A DNA stretch of 64,000 nucleotides from Microbulbifer sp. MKSA007 (GCA_032615215.1 CP128433.1:1385501-1449500), one strand, 5' to 3'; shown: positions 37,727-47,251, counted from the stretch's first letter. Made by a program: numbers and translations. The notes: a model not told the origin generated them from the sequence alone.

Positions 37727-38677
37727 CTAGGCAGCCAAGTATTTTCTCCCTATTAATAAGTTGGTAAAGCCTGCCAGTAAGCACAGCCTCTCAGTATTTT
37801 TTACCAGTCCCCGATAGCGGACCTTGTCATAACCAAATACCCGTTTGATGTAGCGGAAGGGGTGCTCGACCTTCGCTCTTATCTGCGCCTTGATCTTTTC
37901 CGCTTTACGGAGTGCATCACGCCCTGGAAGAGTTTTTAGCTTGCTCGGCTTCATTGCTATATACCAATCCGCCTCCCGCTCTTTCAACTCTTCACGTTTC
38001 TCCGCACCAATGTACCCAGAGTCTCCCCAGATTCTTTTCTCCTCCCCGTGGAGAACTCGCTCTGTGGTTGTGACATCATGCGAATTCGCTGCTGTTGTAT
38101 CTATGCTATGTATTACTCCGAGCACATCATCAACCCCGATATGCATTTTCATCCCAAAATGCCACTGATTGCCTTTCTTTGTTTGATGCATTTCCGGGTC
38201 ACGTTCTTTCTTTTCATTCTTAGTTGAAGTTGGCGCAGAGATAATAGTGGCATCTACAATCGTGCCTTCACGCAGTACCATCCCATTCTCAGCAAGGTGT
38301 TTGTTGATTTCATCAAAAAGAGCTGCACCTAGCTGATTGAGCTCCAGTAAGTGGCGAAAGTTAAGAATCGTTGTTTCATCGGGAATTGGGCTACTCAAAG
38401 TCAATCCAGCAAAACTACGCATGGATTCAATTTCATACAGTGCATCTTCCATAGCGGGATCACTGAGATTGTAAAATAGCTGCATGCAATGAATACGAAG
38501 CATGACACTCAATGGATATGGCTGTCGGCCACGTTTACCTTGTGGGTAACAAGGAGTGATCTGAGCTTCTAGTCGCTGCCATGGGACGAGGGTTTCCATT
38601 TGAGAAAGAAACTTCTCTCGGCGAGTTATACGACGCTTTAGCTTATATTCTGCTTCGGCAAAGGTGACTTGGTGCAT
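37727..38677 (-). CDS. IS5-family transposase
   Basis: A 316-residue IS5/DDE transposase. The three catalytic regions are visible: IVDATIISAPTS (first Asp), IWGDSGYIGAEKR (second Asp), and EHPFRYIKRVFGYDKVRYRGL (Glu, Y(2)R(3)E-type). The N-terminal DUF772-like region (MLRIHCMQLFYNLSDPAMEDALYEI) is present. The frame is uninterrupted, so the element may still be active. Confidence 0.93.
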   Translation of the reverse strand: MHQVTFAEAEYKLKRRITRREKFLSQMETLVPWQRLEAQITPCYPQGKRGRQPYPLSVMLRIHCMQLFYNLSDPAMEDALYEIESMRSFAGLTLSSPIPDETTILNFRHLLELNQLGAALFDEINKHLAENGMVLREGTIVDATIISAPTSTKNEKKERDPEMHQTKKGNQWHFGMKMHIGVDDVLGVIHSIDTTAANSHDVTTTERVLHGEEKRIWGDSGYIGAEKREELKEREADWYIAMKPSKLKTLPGRDALRKAEKIKAQIRAKVEHPFRYIKRVFGYDKVRYRGLVKNTERLCLLAGFTNLLIGRKYLAA

Positions 38678-38748
38678 GATTCATCGTAGTCTTGATGGGT
38701 AGGTGAATATTACCAAATTGACTCAGAATTATTCAGAGGTTCCCTAAG

Positions 38749-38862
38749 TGGTTATTCTGGTATTCTTTAATACTCTCACTGATTTGGATTGGCTCTTTTC
38801 CGTTTGGGACATTATTTGGTTTGATATATCTGTTAATAATTTTGATTAAACGAAAATCGTAA
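38749..38862 (+). pseudogene. 3' remnant of a membrane-protein gene cut by the IS5 element
   Basis: Directly after the IS5 right end an open frame encodes about 37 residues (WLFWYSLILSLIW ... LLIILIKRKS) ending in a stop at 38860-38862. It is a two-helix, hydrophobic C-terminus with no start codon. The missing 5' part is not found on the other side of the IS, so insertion was probably accompanied by a deletion, or that part has decayed. Confidence 0.55.
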
Positions 38863-38913
38863 ATGCAGATTTGATCCATTTTTTATTCTGATTTTTTAAG
38901 TGAAGTGAAATAA

Positions 38914-39297
38914 ATGTTAGACACTATTTGGGATTATTTTCAGCAGCGAGAAATCGATGATGCGAGATATCGAGCTCAAAATGCAAAGCAGATGGCCGCT
39001 AACCTGGAACTGGAAGTCGGTGATATTCAGGGACGTATAGATACATTAGTGTTGGCGAATCAGGCTATGTGGGAGCTTTTATCGGAAAAATTAGGGGTAA
39101 CCGAGGCCGAACTTATTGAAAAAATGGGGCAGATTGATCTGCGAGATGGTAAGCGCGATGGAAAAATATCCACTGGTAACCTGAAAGAGTGCCCTTCTTG
39201 TGGCCATAAGGTGAGAAAGCAAAGGGCCAATTGTTACTGGTGTGGAACAGAGCTGACTTTATCCAGCCCGTTTATGGACTCAAAGCGGACTGATTAA
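38914..39297 (+). CDS. zinc-ribbon protein with coiled-coil region
   Basis: A 127-residue soluble protein. Residues about 10-75 are a charged helix likely to form a coiled coil. Residues about 91-111 carry a CPSCGHK ... CYWCGTEL zinc ribbon. No enzyme motif is seen. Function unknown. The 17 bases ahead of the ATG contain AAGTGAAGTG as a possible ribosome-binding site. Confidence 0.6.
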   Translation: MLDTIWDYFQQREIDDARYRAQNAKQMAANLELEVGDIQGRIDTLVLANQAMWELLSEKLGVTEAELIEKMGQIDLRDGKRDGKISTGNLKECPSCGHKVRKQRANCYWCGTELTLSSPFMDSKRTD

Positions 39298-39429
39298 TTT
39301 CCCATTTGATGGAAGAACTACCAATATGGTTTTTGGCATACTTGGATAGTCACTTGGCATCATCGGATTCTTAGTTGGCGCCTTCTGATCATATACTGAT
39401 CTCAAGATTAACGCTTGGGAGACAGATAG

Positions 39430-40203
39430 ATGGAAACGGCACTTATTACTGGGGCCTCTGGTGGCATCGGCCTTGAACTGGCCAGGATACATGCATCTAA
39501 GGGTGGCAACTTGGTTTTGGTTGCCCGGTCTGAAGGGAAGCTTTCAGCACTCAAACAGCAGCTGGAGAAGGAGTTTGGTATCCAGGCAATGGTTATTGCC
39601 GAGGACCTTTCTGACCCCATGTCCGCGCAGAGAATTTTTGAGCGAACCCAAAGTGAGGGTGTGGAGATTGGCACTCTAATCAACAATGCGGGTTTTGGTG
39701 GTCATGGTCTTTTCCATCAAAGGGATTTGGAAGCTGAGCAGGGTATGATGCAGGTGAATATGGTTTCCCTTACCAATCTCACCCACCTGTATTTAAAGGG
39801 GATGGTTGGCCGCAATAGTGGACATATTCTTAATGTTTCATCTACAGCCTCTTTTATTCCCGGCCCTTTACAGGCGGTTTACTACGCAACTAAAGCCTAT
39901 GTAACTTCATTTAGCCAGGCACTGGCGGAAGAGTTGAAAGGCACAGGTGTAACAGTAACGGCTTTGTGCCCGGGTGCTGTTGCAACAGGGTTTGTGGCGG
40001 CTGGTGATCTTCAGGGTGTCGATATTTGGAAAAATGCCCGCTCGGCTGAGTCTGTTGCCAGATGTGGCTATCAGGCAATGGAGCGGGGAGATCTGGTTGC
40101 TTTTAATGAGACACGGCTCAAGTTGTTTCTGAATTGGATAATGCCTTTACTGCCCCGTAAAATGGTACTGAAGTTTTCCCGTCAGACGATGGAAAAGTCT
40201 TAA
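39430..40203 (+). CDS. short-chain dehydrogenase/reductase
   Basis: A 257-residue SDR: TGASGGIGLELA (cofactor loop, residues 7-18), INNAGFGGHG, and the Tyr/Lys pair in YYATKAY. The C-terminus (residues about 225-257) is hydrophobic and basic. It sits tightly ahead of an AraC regulator, with 18 bases between stop and start, so the two are probably an operon. Substrate unknown. Confidence 0.83.
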   Translation: METALITGASGGIGLELARIHASKGGNLVLVARSEGKLSALKQQLEKEFGIQAMVIAEDLSDPMSAQRIFERTQSEGVEIGTLINNAGFGGHGLFHQRDLEAEQGMMQVNMVSLTNLTHLYLKGMVGRNSGHILNVSSTASFIPGPLQAVYYATKAYVTSFSQALAEELKGTGVTVTALCPGAVATGFVAAGDLQGVDIWKNARSAESVARCGYQAMERGDLVAFNETRLKLFLNWIMPLLPRKMVLKFSRQTMEKS

Positions 40204-40221
40204 TTGCAGGCAGGTCCGATA

Positions 40222-41220
40222 ATGATCAAACGTGCAGCGAAATTCCTGGTACCTCCCAGCTGGAAGTTGATATTACACGATATGAATATCGATACAGCGC
40301 TGGCTCTTGCTTATGCCGGGTTACCTGCGGACCTGTTACAGCGGGAGGCTGTGACACTCTCTCCGGTGGAATATTTCCGTTTTTGGTGTGGTATTGATCG
40401 GGCCTCTAAGGATCGGCCACTACCACTTTTACTGGCGGAGCACCTTTCGGCTGAGTCGTTTGACCCTCCCATATTTGCGAGCCTGTGCAGTGCAAATCTG
40501 AATCAAGCTCTACTGCGGATACAGCAATACAAACCATTGATCGGCCCCATGGAATTGCACTTGGATATTACTGATGAGTACACCAAGCTCAATTTAGAGT
40601 GCTATGGAAGTGATGGAAATATTCCTGAAGCTTTGGGCCTGAGCGAATTAATTTTCTATATCCGCCTGGCTCGGTTGGGAACCCGGGAGGAAATTCAACC
40701 ATTGGAATTGGCACTACCGCAGCTGCCTGAAGATCAAACGCCTTATCGGGAGTTTTTTGGTTGTTCAATTAAGCAGTCAGACCGGGTGAGAATTTGTTTC
40801 TCAGCGCAAGATGCACAAAAGCCATTTCTGACTGCCAATGCCCCTATGTGGGATTTCTTTGAAGGTAAATTGAGTCAACAGCTCAAGGATCTGGATAGCG
40901 AAGCCACAATGGGAGAGCGGGTAGGTTCAGTATTGATGGAGTTACTACCGGCCGGTGAGAGTTCTGTCGAAGCGGTGTCTGAACGCTTAGCTATCAGTAA
41001 AAGGACTTTGCAGCGGAAACTGGGGGAGGAAAATCAATCCTTCCAGACAGTATTACAGGGAGTTAGATCAAGTTTGGCTGATCACTACCTCGCCAAGTCC
41101 AGCCTTCATTTGGGTGAGATTTCTTTTATGCTGGGATTTAAAGAACCCAATTCGTTTATTCGGGCCTACCGGGGCTGGAAAGGAATGACACCATTGCAAT
41201 ACCGGGACTCTATTCACTGA
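40222..41220 (+). CDS. AraC-family transcriptional regulator
   Basis: A 332-residue AraC-family regulator. Residues about 20-200 form the arabinose-binding-like (PF12625 type) N-terminal domain. The C-terminal helix-turn-helix has SVEAVSERLAISKRTLQRKLGEENQSF and LHLGEISFMLGFKEPNSFIRAYRGWKGMTP. The ATG at 40222 (MIKRAAKF) is preferred over an earlier TTG at 40204. It may regulate the SDR gene in front or the aldehyde dehydrogenase locus downstream. Confidence 0.85.
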   Translation: MIKRAAKFLVPPSWKLILHDMNIDTALALAYAGLPADLLQREAVTLSPVEYFRFWCGIDRASKDRPLPLLLAEHLSAESFDPPIFASLCSANLNQALLRIQQYKPLIGPMELHLDITDEYTKLNLECYGSDGNIPEALGLSELIFYIRLARLGTREEIQPLELALPQLPEDQTPYREFFGCSIKQSDRVRICFSAQDAQKPFLTANAPMWDFFEGKLSQQLKDLDSEATMGERVGSVLMELLPAGESSVEAVSERLAISKRTLQRKLGEENQSFQTVLQGVRSSLADHYLAKSSLHLGEISFMLGFKEPNSFIRAYRGWKGMTPLQYRDSIH

Positions 41221-41316
41221 ATAGATCCCTTAGTTAAAAACCAATGTTTGCATATCACTGTAAATTTTTGTGACCCGTTTGGACCTAGAGGTTTAGTTTT
41301 AACATTTAAACAGCGA

Positions 41317-41577
41317 TTAATTGGCTGGTCGGTCAGCAATAATTATTCCGTTGTCCGGATTCACTTCCAGAGCCCTCAATTCTCCTCCGTAGACCGCCTG
41401 GATTTTCCATCTTCCGCCCACAAATTCGATATGCGTGATGGGGTTGAACCCTAGACCATGCAGTTTCGCTTTAATAGTGGATAAGTCCAAGGCAATGACC
41501 GAGGGTTCTGCTCCGTAAAGGTCGGGGCTGTCGTAGATGGGGGCGGGTTTATTGGGATCGAGGCCGGGGGGATTGGG
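41317..41577 (-). pseudogene. decayed PepSY-domain gene remnant
   Basis: An open minus-strand frame of 87 codons with no ATG, ending at 41317. It encodes a PepSY-like C-terminus: ...VIALDLSTIKAKLHGLGF, then ITHIEFVGGRWKIQAV and EVNPDNGIIIADRPAN. The pattern closely resembles the C-terminus of the intact PepSY gene at 43452 (EVDLDKGKWKIEAYKG ... VDPNSAEVL). The upstream frame ends in a stop at 41578-41580 without a start, so the 5' part is lost. Confidence 0.6.
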
Positions 41578-41768
41578 TTAGTGAGATTGCCAACTAAAGC
41601 TATGGCGGTAAGAAAAATCATCTACGGCTCCATACTGCTAACAAGCCATAGTATTAGTTTGGACTAGGGATTATCGCAGTGCCAGCGGGCTGTAGTGATT
41701 TCGGTCTTACCTGAGTGCGATTATAGCAGTGAATGGCCCGGCAACAGATATTGCCGGACCTAGGGAGC

Positions 41769-43214
41769 CTAGCGTGTAAGCTTTAGCATAAAATCGATAA
41801 CACGAGTTGAGAGTTTGCCATAGGGAGGCCGCAGTAATTTTAATAGATCGATTGGGCCCTGATAGAAGATGGGGCGAAGTTTAGAGAAGGTCAAAAATCC
41901 CTCGTAGCCATGGTAGTGGCCCATACCGCTTTCACCAACGCCGCCAAATGGAATATCGTGCTGGCCAACGTGCAGTACACAATTATTTACCGACACGCCT
42001 CCAGACATTACCTTGTTGATATATAAATCTTGTAAGGTTTTGTCGTGAGTGTAAGGGTAAATCGCCAGGGGTCTGGGGCGAGCATTAATATAATCAATAA
42101 CTTCCTCTGGCTTGGAATAAGTGATAATCGGCAATAGCGGGCCAAAAATCTCACGCTGCATTGCCAGCATCTCGCCGTCTACGTTGGTCAGGATATGCGG
42201 AGGGAATTTTCGCAGTTTATTGTCCCTATCCAATTTGCCAGCACTTAAATCTATGGCATTAGCACCCTTAGCCTTGGCGTCATCCAGGGTTGCCCAGATT
42301 CGCTGGTAAGATGTGTCGTCGATAATAGAAGTGTAATCCTGGCCATCTAAGTTGGGGTAGCGCTTCTGAACATAATGTTTTGCGTGCTCGATAAACTCTT
42401 CGAGATGCTCCTCCGGCAAGAAAAGATAATCCACGTTGACACAGATCTGCCCGGCGTTTACCAGCTTCCAGTAAATTAGTTGCTCGGCGGCTTTCTTAAC
42501 CGGGTAATCCGAGCCAACAATTGCCGGTGATTTACCTCCAAGCTCCAATGTGACTGGAGTTAGGTTTTCTGCGGCGGAGCGCATTACTGCACGACCGGTA
42601 TTACTGGAGCCAGTAAAGATTAAGTGATCGAATTTAAGGCTGGAAAATACCGGGCCTATTTCATCGGCATCGGGAATAAAAACCAGCTTTTCTTCCGGGA
42701 AGTATTGTTCACAGACTTTACTGAGTAATTCTGCAAGGTGCTTGGAATTGGTGGACATCTTGACCATCGCCTGATTGCCTGCGGCGAAAATATTGGTCAG
42801 TGGTGAAAAGCTTAAGTTTATTGGGAAGTTCCACGGCACTATGACGCCAATTACCCCCAGAGGTTGTGGGACCACACGATTTTTAGAGAGGGGATAGGAT
42901 TTAAAATCTGTATGGCGCCCCCTGGGTTTCATCCACTTCTTTAGGCGCTTGATAGTCTCTTTAATGCCGGAGAGCGCTGGGTAGATATCGTAGAGCAGTA
43001 TCTCTTCCCTGGCTCGATTGCCGTAGTCGTTACTAATTGCCTGGATAATGGATTCCTGCTGTTCACGCAGGAGCTGGGCAAGGGTTCTAAGATCCTGCAC
43101 ACGTTGCTGATAGCTGGGAGCCGGGTTGGCCAGGTAGGCACTGCGCTGTTTGTCCAGATAGTTTTGCAGTACCGCTTTGTCTGCATCCTGCCGGGTCAGG
43201 GTTTGTGTTGTCAT
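41769..43214 (-). CDS. coniferyl-type / class-3 aldehyde dehydrogenase
   Basis: A 481-residue aldehyde dehydrogenase: PQPLGVIGVIVPWNFPINLSFSPL, FTGSSNTGRAVM, LELGGKSPAIV with the general base Glu, VNAGQICVNVDYLFLP with the catalytic Cys, and REIFGPLLPIITY. The arrangement is like coniferyl-aldehyde or fatty aldehyde dehydrogenases. The start at 43214 (MTTQTLTRQ) follows AGGAT; an earlier in-frame start gives 32 unlikely extra residues. It is a paralogue of the gene at 24-25.4 kb. Confidence 0.88.
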   Translation of the reverse strand: MTTQTLTRQDADKAVLQNYLDKQRSAYLANPAPSYQQRVQDLRTLAQLLREQQESIIQAISNDYGNRAREEILLYDIYPALSGIKETIKRLKKWMKPRGRHTDFKSYPLSKNRVVPQPLGVIGVIVPWNFPINLSFSPLTNIFAAGNQAMVKMSTNSKHLAELLSKVCEQYFPEEKLVFIPDADEIGPVFSSLKFDHLIFTGSSNTGRAVMRSAAENLTPVTLELGGKSPAIVGSDYPVKKAAEQLIYWKLVNAGQICVNVDYLFLPEEHLEEFIEHAKHYVQKRYPNLDGQDYTSIIDDTSYQRIWATLDDAKAKGANAIDLSAGKLDRDNKLRKFPPHILTNVDGEMLAMQREIFGPLLPIITYSKPEEVIDYINARPRPLAIYPYTHDKTLQDLYINKVMSGGVSVNNCVLHVGQHDIPFGGVGESGMGHYHGYEGFLTFSKLRPIFYQGPIDLLKLLRPPYGKLSTRVIDFMLKLTR

Positions 43215-43451
43215 TTTATTATCCTGTGGCGTTGATCTCAGAAAGACTAAACGAAATTGAATCGGAGTGATTGACCAATCCGGTAAATTCCTTTGATGAT
43301 CGGAGAACAAATTTTATCCGGGGAATGGCCAAGTTTGTTTTGCCATCGCAATTTATGGCGCGGATTACATCACTATGTTCAAGCAGAATAGGTTAGGGCC
43401 GGCTTTGGCAGCCGGCCCTGTCAGGATAGCTCGGAATGAGGACAGTAATCC

Positions 43452-43718
43452 TTAATCGTTGTCCGGTTTTTCCGACAAAACTTCCGCAGAGTTGGGGTCT
43501 ACGTGCAAGTCGTACTTTTGGTCACCCTTATAGGCTTCAATCTTCCACTTACCCTTGTCCAGATCGACCTCAACAATTGGGGTGTAGCCCTGCTGTTCCA
43601 ATTTGGTCAATACGGTGGAAAGGGCCATAGCTCCGGGTGGGGGCTTTTCTTTGGCGAGTGCATAGGGTAGTGCTGTTGCGGCGATAAAGGCCAGCAACAA
43701 CTTGCTGATAGGTTGCAT
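43452..43718 (-). CDS. secreted PepSY-domain protein
   Basis: An 88-residue protein with a signal peptide (residues about 1-22, ending in ALPYALAKE) and a PepSY domain (EQQGYTPIVEVDLDKGKWKIEAYKGDQKYDLHVDPNSAEVL). PepSY proteins bind or inhibit peptidases; function here is unproven. A decayed relative lies at 41.3-41.6 kb. Confidence 0.8.
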   Translation of the reverse strand: MQPISKLLLAFIAATALPYALAKEKPPPGAMALSTVLTKLEQQGYTPIVEVDLDKGKWKIEAYKGDQKYDLHVDPNSAEVLSEKPDND

Positions 43719-43848
43719 GGTGCTATTACCTCGCTGTCTATTTGCTAAATCGCAGTATCCTATGAATCAAATCTTCCCTTAACCGAGCGATCGGTATTTC
43801 CAAACTGTAAAATAAAAACTGATACGTTTGCGTTTGGTCTCCAGGCAC

Positions 43849-44256
43849 TTACAACGGGTTTTGTGGGCTGCCCTGGGTAAGGTGCTTCTGGATTGCCTCG
43901 CACCACTCCATTCCTCCGGGTTTGAGACCGTTGGTATTGGCTCTGCTGAGCCGGGTGATGGCTGTGAACCATTCCTCACTACCGGTAGTCGGCATACCGG
44001 ACGGGTATAGTTTCGCCATATCGCCATTTTGCTGGGCAAGCACTTGCTGTTGAACCCAGGCAAACCATTCCGGGGTGCATATAGCTGCAGCTTTCTTTTC
44101 CGCTTCCGCTCCATTGCCCGGTGGGGCAATGGGCTCCTTCATGGCGCTGGTAGCCGACTCATCTGCAGGAGGGGTTGCAGGTGACTTGGAGTCCTTCGGG
44201 CCCCCACAGCTGCAGAGGACAAAGATCAGTGCTATTAAAGGGCCAAAGCGGTACAT
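43849..44256 (-). CDS. hypothetical lipoprotein
   Basis: A 135-residue lipoprotein. The signal sequence ends in a lipobox (FVLCSC, Cys at residue 17). A Pro/Ser/Ala-rich linker (residues about 17-55) is followed by a small conserved region with PEWFAWVQQQVLAQQNGDM and WCEAIQ, which contains two cysteines. The domain is not recognised. The start at MYRFGPL is chosen because the lipobox then falls at the normal position; a 12-residue longer form exists. Confidence 0.68.
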   Translation of the reverse strand: MYRFGPLIALIFVLCSCGGPKDSKSPATPPADESATSAMKEPIAPPGNGAEAEKKAAAICTPEWFAWVQQQVLAQQNGDMAKLYPSGMPTTGSEEWFTAITRLSRANTNGLKPGGMEWCEAIQKHLTQGSPQNPL

Positions 44257-44362
44257 AGGACCTCTATGGGTGGCGGTATCAAGCCTAAGCATAGGAGGAA
44301 ATTGACGACTTTGCCTTATCGCCTTAGGTCATATGTATTTTTATTGACATTGCCATTAAATC

Positions 44363-44383
44363 AAATGAGAATGTTTCTCGTTT
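44363..44383 (+). promoter_or_regulatory. Fur box upstream of the iron transporter
   Basis: AAATGAGAA-TGT-TTCTCGTTT is a near-perfect palindrome (one mismatch in 9+9) in an AT-rich promoter region 23 bases before the start codon. It matches the AT-rich Fur palindrome type GATAATGATAATCATTATC loosely, and its position fits an iron-repressed transporter. Confidence 0.65.
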
Positions 44384-44405
44384 AATCCAAGGGTGATCTA
44401 CGATA

Positions 44406-45437
44406 ATGTCTACCAGAGCTCTATTTCAAAAAGTGCTGGCTGTAGCCGGCTTGTTGGGTGCTGTGGGTGCCAGTGCGGCCGAGCAGGTAAATATCTACTC
44501 CTACCGACAGCCTTTCCTTATAGAGCCGATCTTAAAGGAGTTCACCGAGAAAACCGGTATTGAGGCCAAAGTGGTCTACGCCAGCAAAGGCTTGAACGAG
44601 CGTTTGCAAAGGGAAGGGCGCAACAGCCCCGCTGACCTGGTCCTGACTTCCAATACCAGCAGCCTGATGGATCTGCTTAATAAGCAGCTGACCCAACCGG
44701 TAAGCAGTGAAATCCTGGAAGACAATATCCCATCACAATTTCGCGATAAGGCTGGCAACTGGTTCGGCCTGACCACCCGGGCGCGTTTGATCTACTCCTC
44801 CAAAGACCGCGTTAAGCCCGGTGAAATTACTCGCTACGAAGAGTTGGTAGACCCTAAGTGGAAGGGCCGAATCTGTACTCGTAGCGGCAAGCACCCCTAT
44901 ACCCTGTCCCTGATCGCCTCCATGATCGCCCATCACGGTGAAGCAGAAACCAAAGAGTGGCTGCAAGGTGTGAAAGCGAATCTGGCGCGTAAGCCCCAGG
45001 GTAATGACCGCGCTCAGGTTAAAGCTATTAGCGAAGGTGTCTGCGACCTTTCCCTGGGTAACAGCTACTACTTCGGTAAAATGATTACCAATAAGGAGCA
45101 GCCGGAGCAGGTGGATTGGGCCAAGTCTGTAAACCTGGTCTTCCCTAACCAGAAAGATCGCGGTACCCATATGTTTATTTCCGGTGCGGCGCTGACTAAG
45201 CATGCCCCCAACCGTGAAAATGCCGTTAAGCTGCTGGAATTCCTCAGCGGCGCCGATGCTCAATACTCTTACGCTGAGAAAAACTTTGAGTTCCCGGTAC
45301 GCCCTGGCACTGCCCGCTCTGAGTTGATTAAGGAGTATATGGGTGAGTTTAAAGAAGACGATCTGAGTCTCACGGAGATCGGCTCCTACGTTCCAGCGGC
45401 TTCCCGCATGGTTGATGAAGTACGCTTTGACTTTTAG
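44406..45437 (+). CDS. Fe(3+) ABC transporter substrate-binding protein
   Basis: A 343-residue periplasmic iron-binding protein of the FbpA/FutA/IdiA type. Signal peptide residues 1-23 (ASAAEQ). The N-terminal VNIYSYRQPFLIEPILKEFTEKTGI and the tyrosine-rich AQYSYAEKNFEFPVRPG regions fit Fe(3+) binding proteins. It has its own Fur box and is followed by a terminator, then the permease gene. Confidence 0.93.
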   Translation: MSTRALFQKVLAVAGLLGAVGASAAEQVNIYSYRQPFLIEPILKEFTEKTGIEAKVVYASKGLNERLQREGRNSPADLVLTSNTSSLMDLLNKQLTQPVSSEILEDNIPSQFRDKAGNWFGLTTRARLIYSSKDRVKPGEITRYEELVDPKWKGRICTRSGKHPYTLSLIASMIAHHGEAETKEWLQGVKANLARKPQGNDRAQVKAISEGVCDLSLGNSYYFGKMITNKEQPEQVDWAKSVNLVFPNQKDRGTHMFISGAALTKHAPNRENAVKLLEFLSGADAQYSYAEKNFEFPVRPGTARSELIKEYMGEFKEDDLSLTEIGSYVPAASRMVDEVRFDF

Positions 45438-45498
45438 AATGGTTAACTGAATGGGAATTGCTGCCGAGTAAATTGACAGCACTATCTCAGCCTTATTC

Positions 45499-45535
45499 GA
45501 ACGGCCCTGTCGAGAGACCAGGGCCGTTCTTTTAT
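45499..45535 (+). terminator. terminator after the iron-binding protein gene
   Basis: GAACGGCCCTG and CAGGGCCGTTC form an 11-bp stem, then TTTTAT. A strong intrinsic terminator, or attenuator giving more binding protein than permease. Confidence 0.85.
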
Positions 45536-45559
45536 AATGAGCTTTTGATTCCTTAATCC

Positions 45560-47245
45560 ATGCTAAACCGAGCAAACTTATCAGCTTCCCGCTGGCTGCT
45601 ATTGGTAGCTACTATCTCCCTTCTGGTAGCTCTGCCAGTGCTATCCATTTTTTGGTTGGCATTTTTCCCTGAAGAAAATATCTGGCCGCACCTGGTGGAC
45701 ACGGTTTTGTTTCACTATGTGTCCTCCACATTGATTCTGGCTGGCGGTGTCGGTTTGGTAACACTGATAACAGGCGTGGGCAGTGCCTGGCTGGTGAGCA
45801 TGTGCCAGTTCCCCGGGCGTCGTTTGTTTGAGTGGGGGCTGTTATTGCCGTTTGCTGTTCCCGCCTATGTGATTGCCTACGTTTACACGGACTTGCTGGA
45901 ATATGCGGGCCCTGTGCAAAAGTCCCTACGCGCCTGGTTTGGTTGGCAGACAGCCAGGGATTACTGGTTCCCGGAGATCCGTAGCATGGGTGGGGCGATT
46001 GCCATGCTGTCACTGGTGCTCTTCCCTTATGTCTATATGCTCGCGCGAGCAGCCTTTATCGAGCAGTGCGGCAGTATACGTGCCGCGAGCCGGTCATTGG
46101 GCTGTACGCCCTGGCAGAGCTTCTTGCGCGTATCCCTGCCAATGGCACGCCCGGCAATTGCGGTGGGTTTATCACTGGTATTGATGGAAACCCTGAATGA
46201 TTTCGGCACAGTGGACTTCTTTGCCGTACGCACCTTGAGTGTCGGAATTTACGATACCTGGTTGAGCCACGGCAATTTAGGAGGCGCGGCGCAAATTGCC
46301 TGTAGCACTCTGATTTTTGTTGTTCTGTTAATTACGCTGGAGCGAATGGGGCGGGCGAGACAGAAGCACTTTGTACAATCGCCAAATTCCCAGCGTGAAC
46401 GCTATGATTTGCGCGGCTGGCGATCCGGTGTAGCCCTATTGTTCTGCGGGTTACTGTTGGTGGCCGGTTTTATTATTCCCCTGCTGGTTCTGGGAGGTTA
46501 CGCACTCAGCAACTTCTCCAGTTATTGGAGCGAAGATTTTATACAGATCGCCAGCAATAGCTTGTTGCTGTCAATCGCAGCGGCACTGGTCTCTGTACTG
46601 CTGGGCCTGCTGTTGGCTTACGGTAAGCGACTGCAACCCAAAAGATCCGTACGGGTCTTGGTCGGCTTTTCCAAGCTGGGTTATGCAATGCCCGGGGCAG
46701 TACTGGCGATTGGTGTCCTGATTCCCCTGGCCGCTTTTGATAATGCGGTGGATGGTTTTTTACGTGAACACTTTGATATCTCCATAGGGCTGCTGTTAAG
46801 CGGCAGTATTTTCGCCATTATTTTTGCCTACACGGTGCGCTTCCTGGCAGTGTCCACAGGGGCCATAGAATCCAGCCTGGAGAAAGTAACCCCTTCAATG
46901 GATCGCGCTGCCCGCTCCCTGGGACGCAATAGCTGGCAAACCCTGTGGGCTGTACATCTACCTTTGGTGCGTACAGGTCTACTAACGGGTAGCTTGGTGG
47001 TCTTTGTGGATTGTATGAAAGAACTGCCGGCGACTTTGTTACTGCGCCCCTTTGGCTTTGACACCCTGGCGACTTATGTTTATCAGTTCGCTTCCGATGA
47101 GATGCTGGAGCGCTCGGCTCTAGGGGCTTTATTGATTGTCCTGGTGGGATTGATACCGGTGATTTTACTAAGCCGTTCCATTGGTTGGCGCAGGGGTGAG
47201 GAGCGCACAGCCGTGGCGGACTCAGAAGCGCCCGCCCTGTCCTGA
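45560..47245 (+). CDS. iron ABC transporter permease (FbpB/SfuB-like)
   Basis: A 561-residue permease with about 12 membrane helices, the fused two-domain form of ferric iron transporters. The EAA-like loops are recognisable in both halves (AASRSLGCTPWQSFLRVSLPMARPAIAVG near residue 175 and AARSLGRNSWQTLWAVHLPLVRTG near residue 452). It is 122 bases after the binding-protein gene and convergent with the ATPase gene. Confidence 0.92.
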   Translation: MLNRANLSASRWLLLVATISLLVALPVLSIFWLAFFPEENIWPHLVDTVLFHYVSSTLILAGGVGLVTLITGVGSAWLVSMCQFPGRRLFEWGLLLPFAVPAYVIAYVYTDLLEYAGPVQKSLRAWFGWQTARDYWFPEIRSMGGAIAMLSLVLFPYVYMLARAAFIEQCGSIRAASRSLGCTPWQSFLRVSLPMARPAIAVGLSLVLMETLNDFGTVDFFAVRTLSVGIYDTWLSHGNLGGAAQIACSTLIFVVLLITLERMGRARQKHFVQSPNSQRERYDLRGWRSGVALLFCGLLLVAGFIIPLLVLGGYALSNFSSYWSEDFIQIASNSLLLSIAAALVSVLLGLLLAYGKRLQPKRSVRVLVGFSKLGYAMPGAVLAIGVLIPLAAFDNAVDGFLREHFDISIGLLLSGSIFAIIFAYTVRFLAVSTGAIESSLEKVTPSMDRAARSLGRNSWQTLWAVHLPLVRTGLLTGSLVVFVDCMKELPATLLLRPFGFDTLATYVYQFASDEMLERSALGALLIVLVGLIPVILLSRSIGWRRGEERTAVADSEAPALS

Positions 47246-47251
47246 TAGCTT

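Larger units (their letters stand above)
37670..38744 (-). mobile_element. IS5-family insertion sequence
   Basis: Contains one intact IS5-type transposase gene. The right end near 38744 reads, on the minus strand, GGGAACCTCTGAATAATT, resembling IS5-group ends. The left end is degenerate: only TCTGAA is shared with the right end, within TTTTTCATCTGAAACC near 37680. CTAA occurs just outside both proposed ends (near 37677 and 38744), as expected for the 4-bp YTAR target duplication of IS5 group elements. Left boundary uncertain by some tens of bases. Confidence 0.6.
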
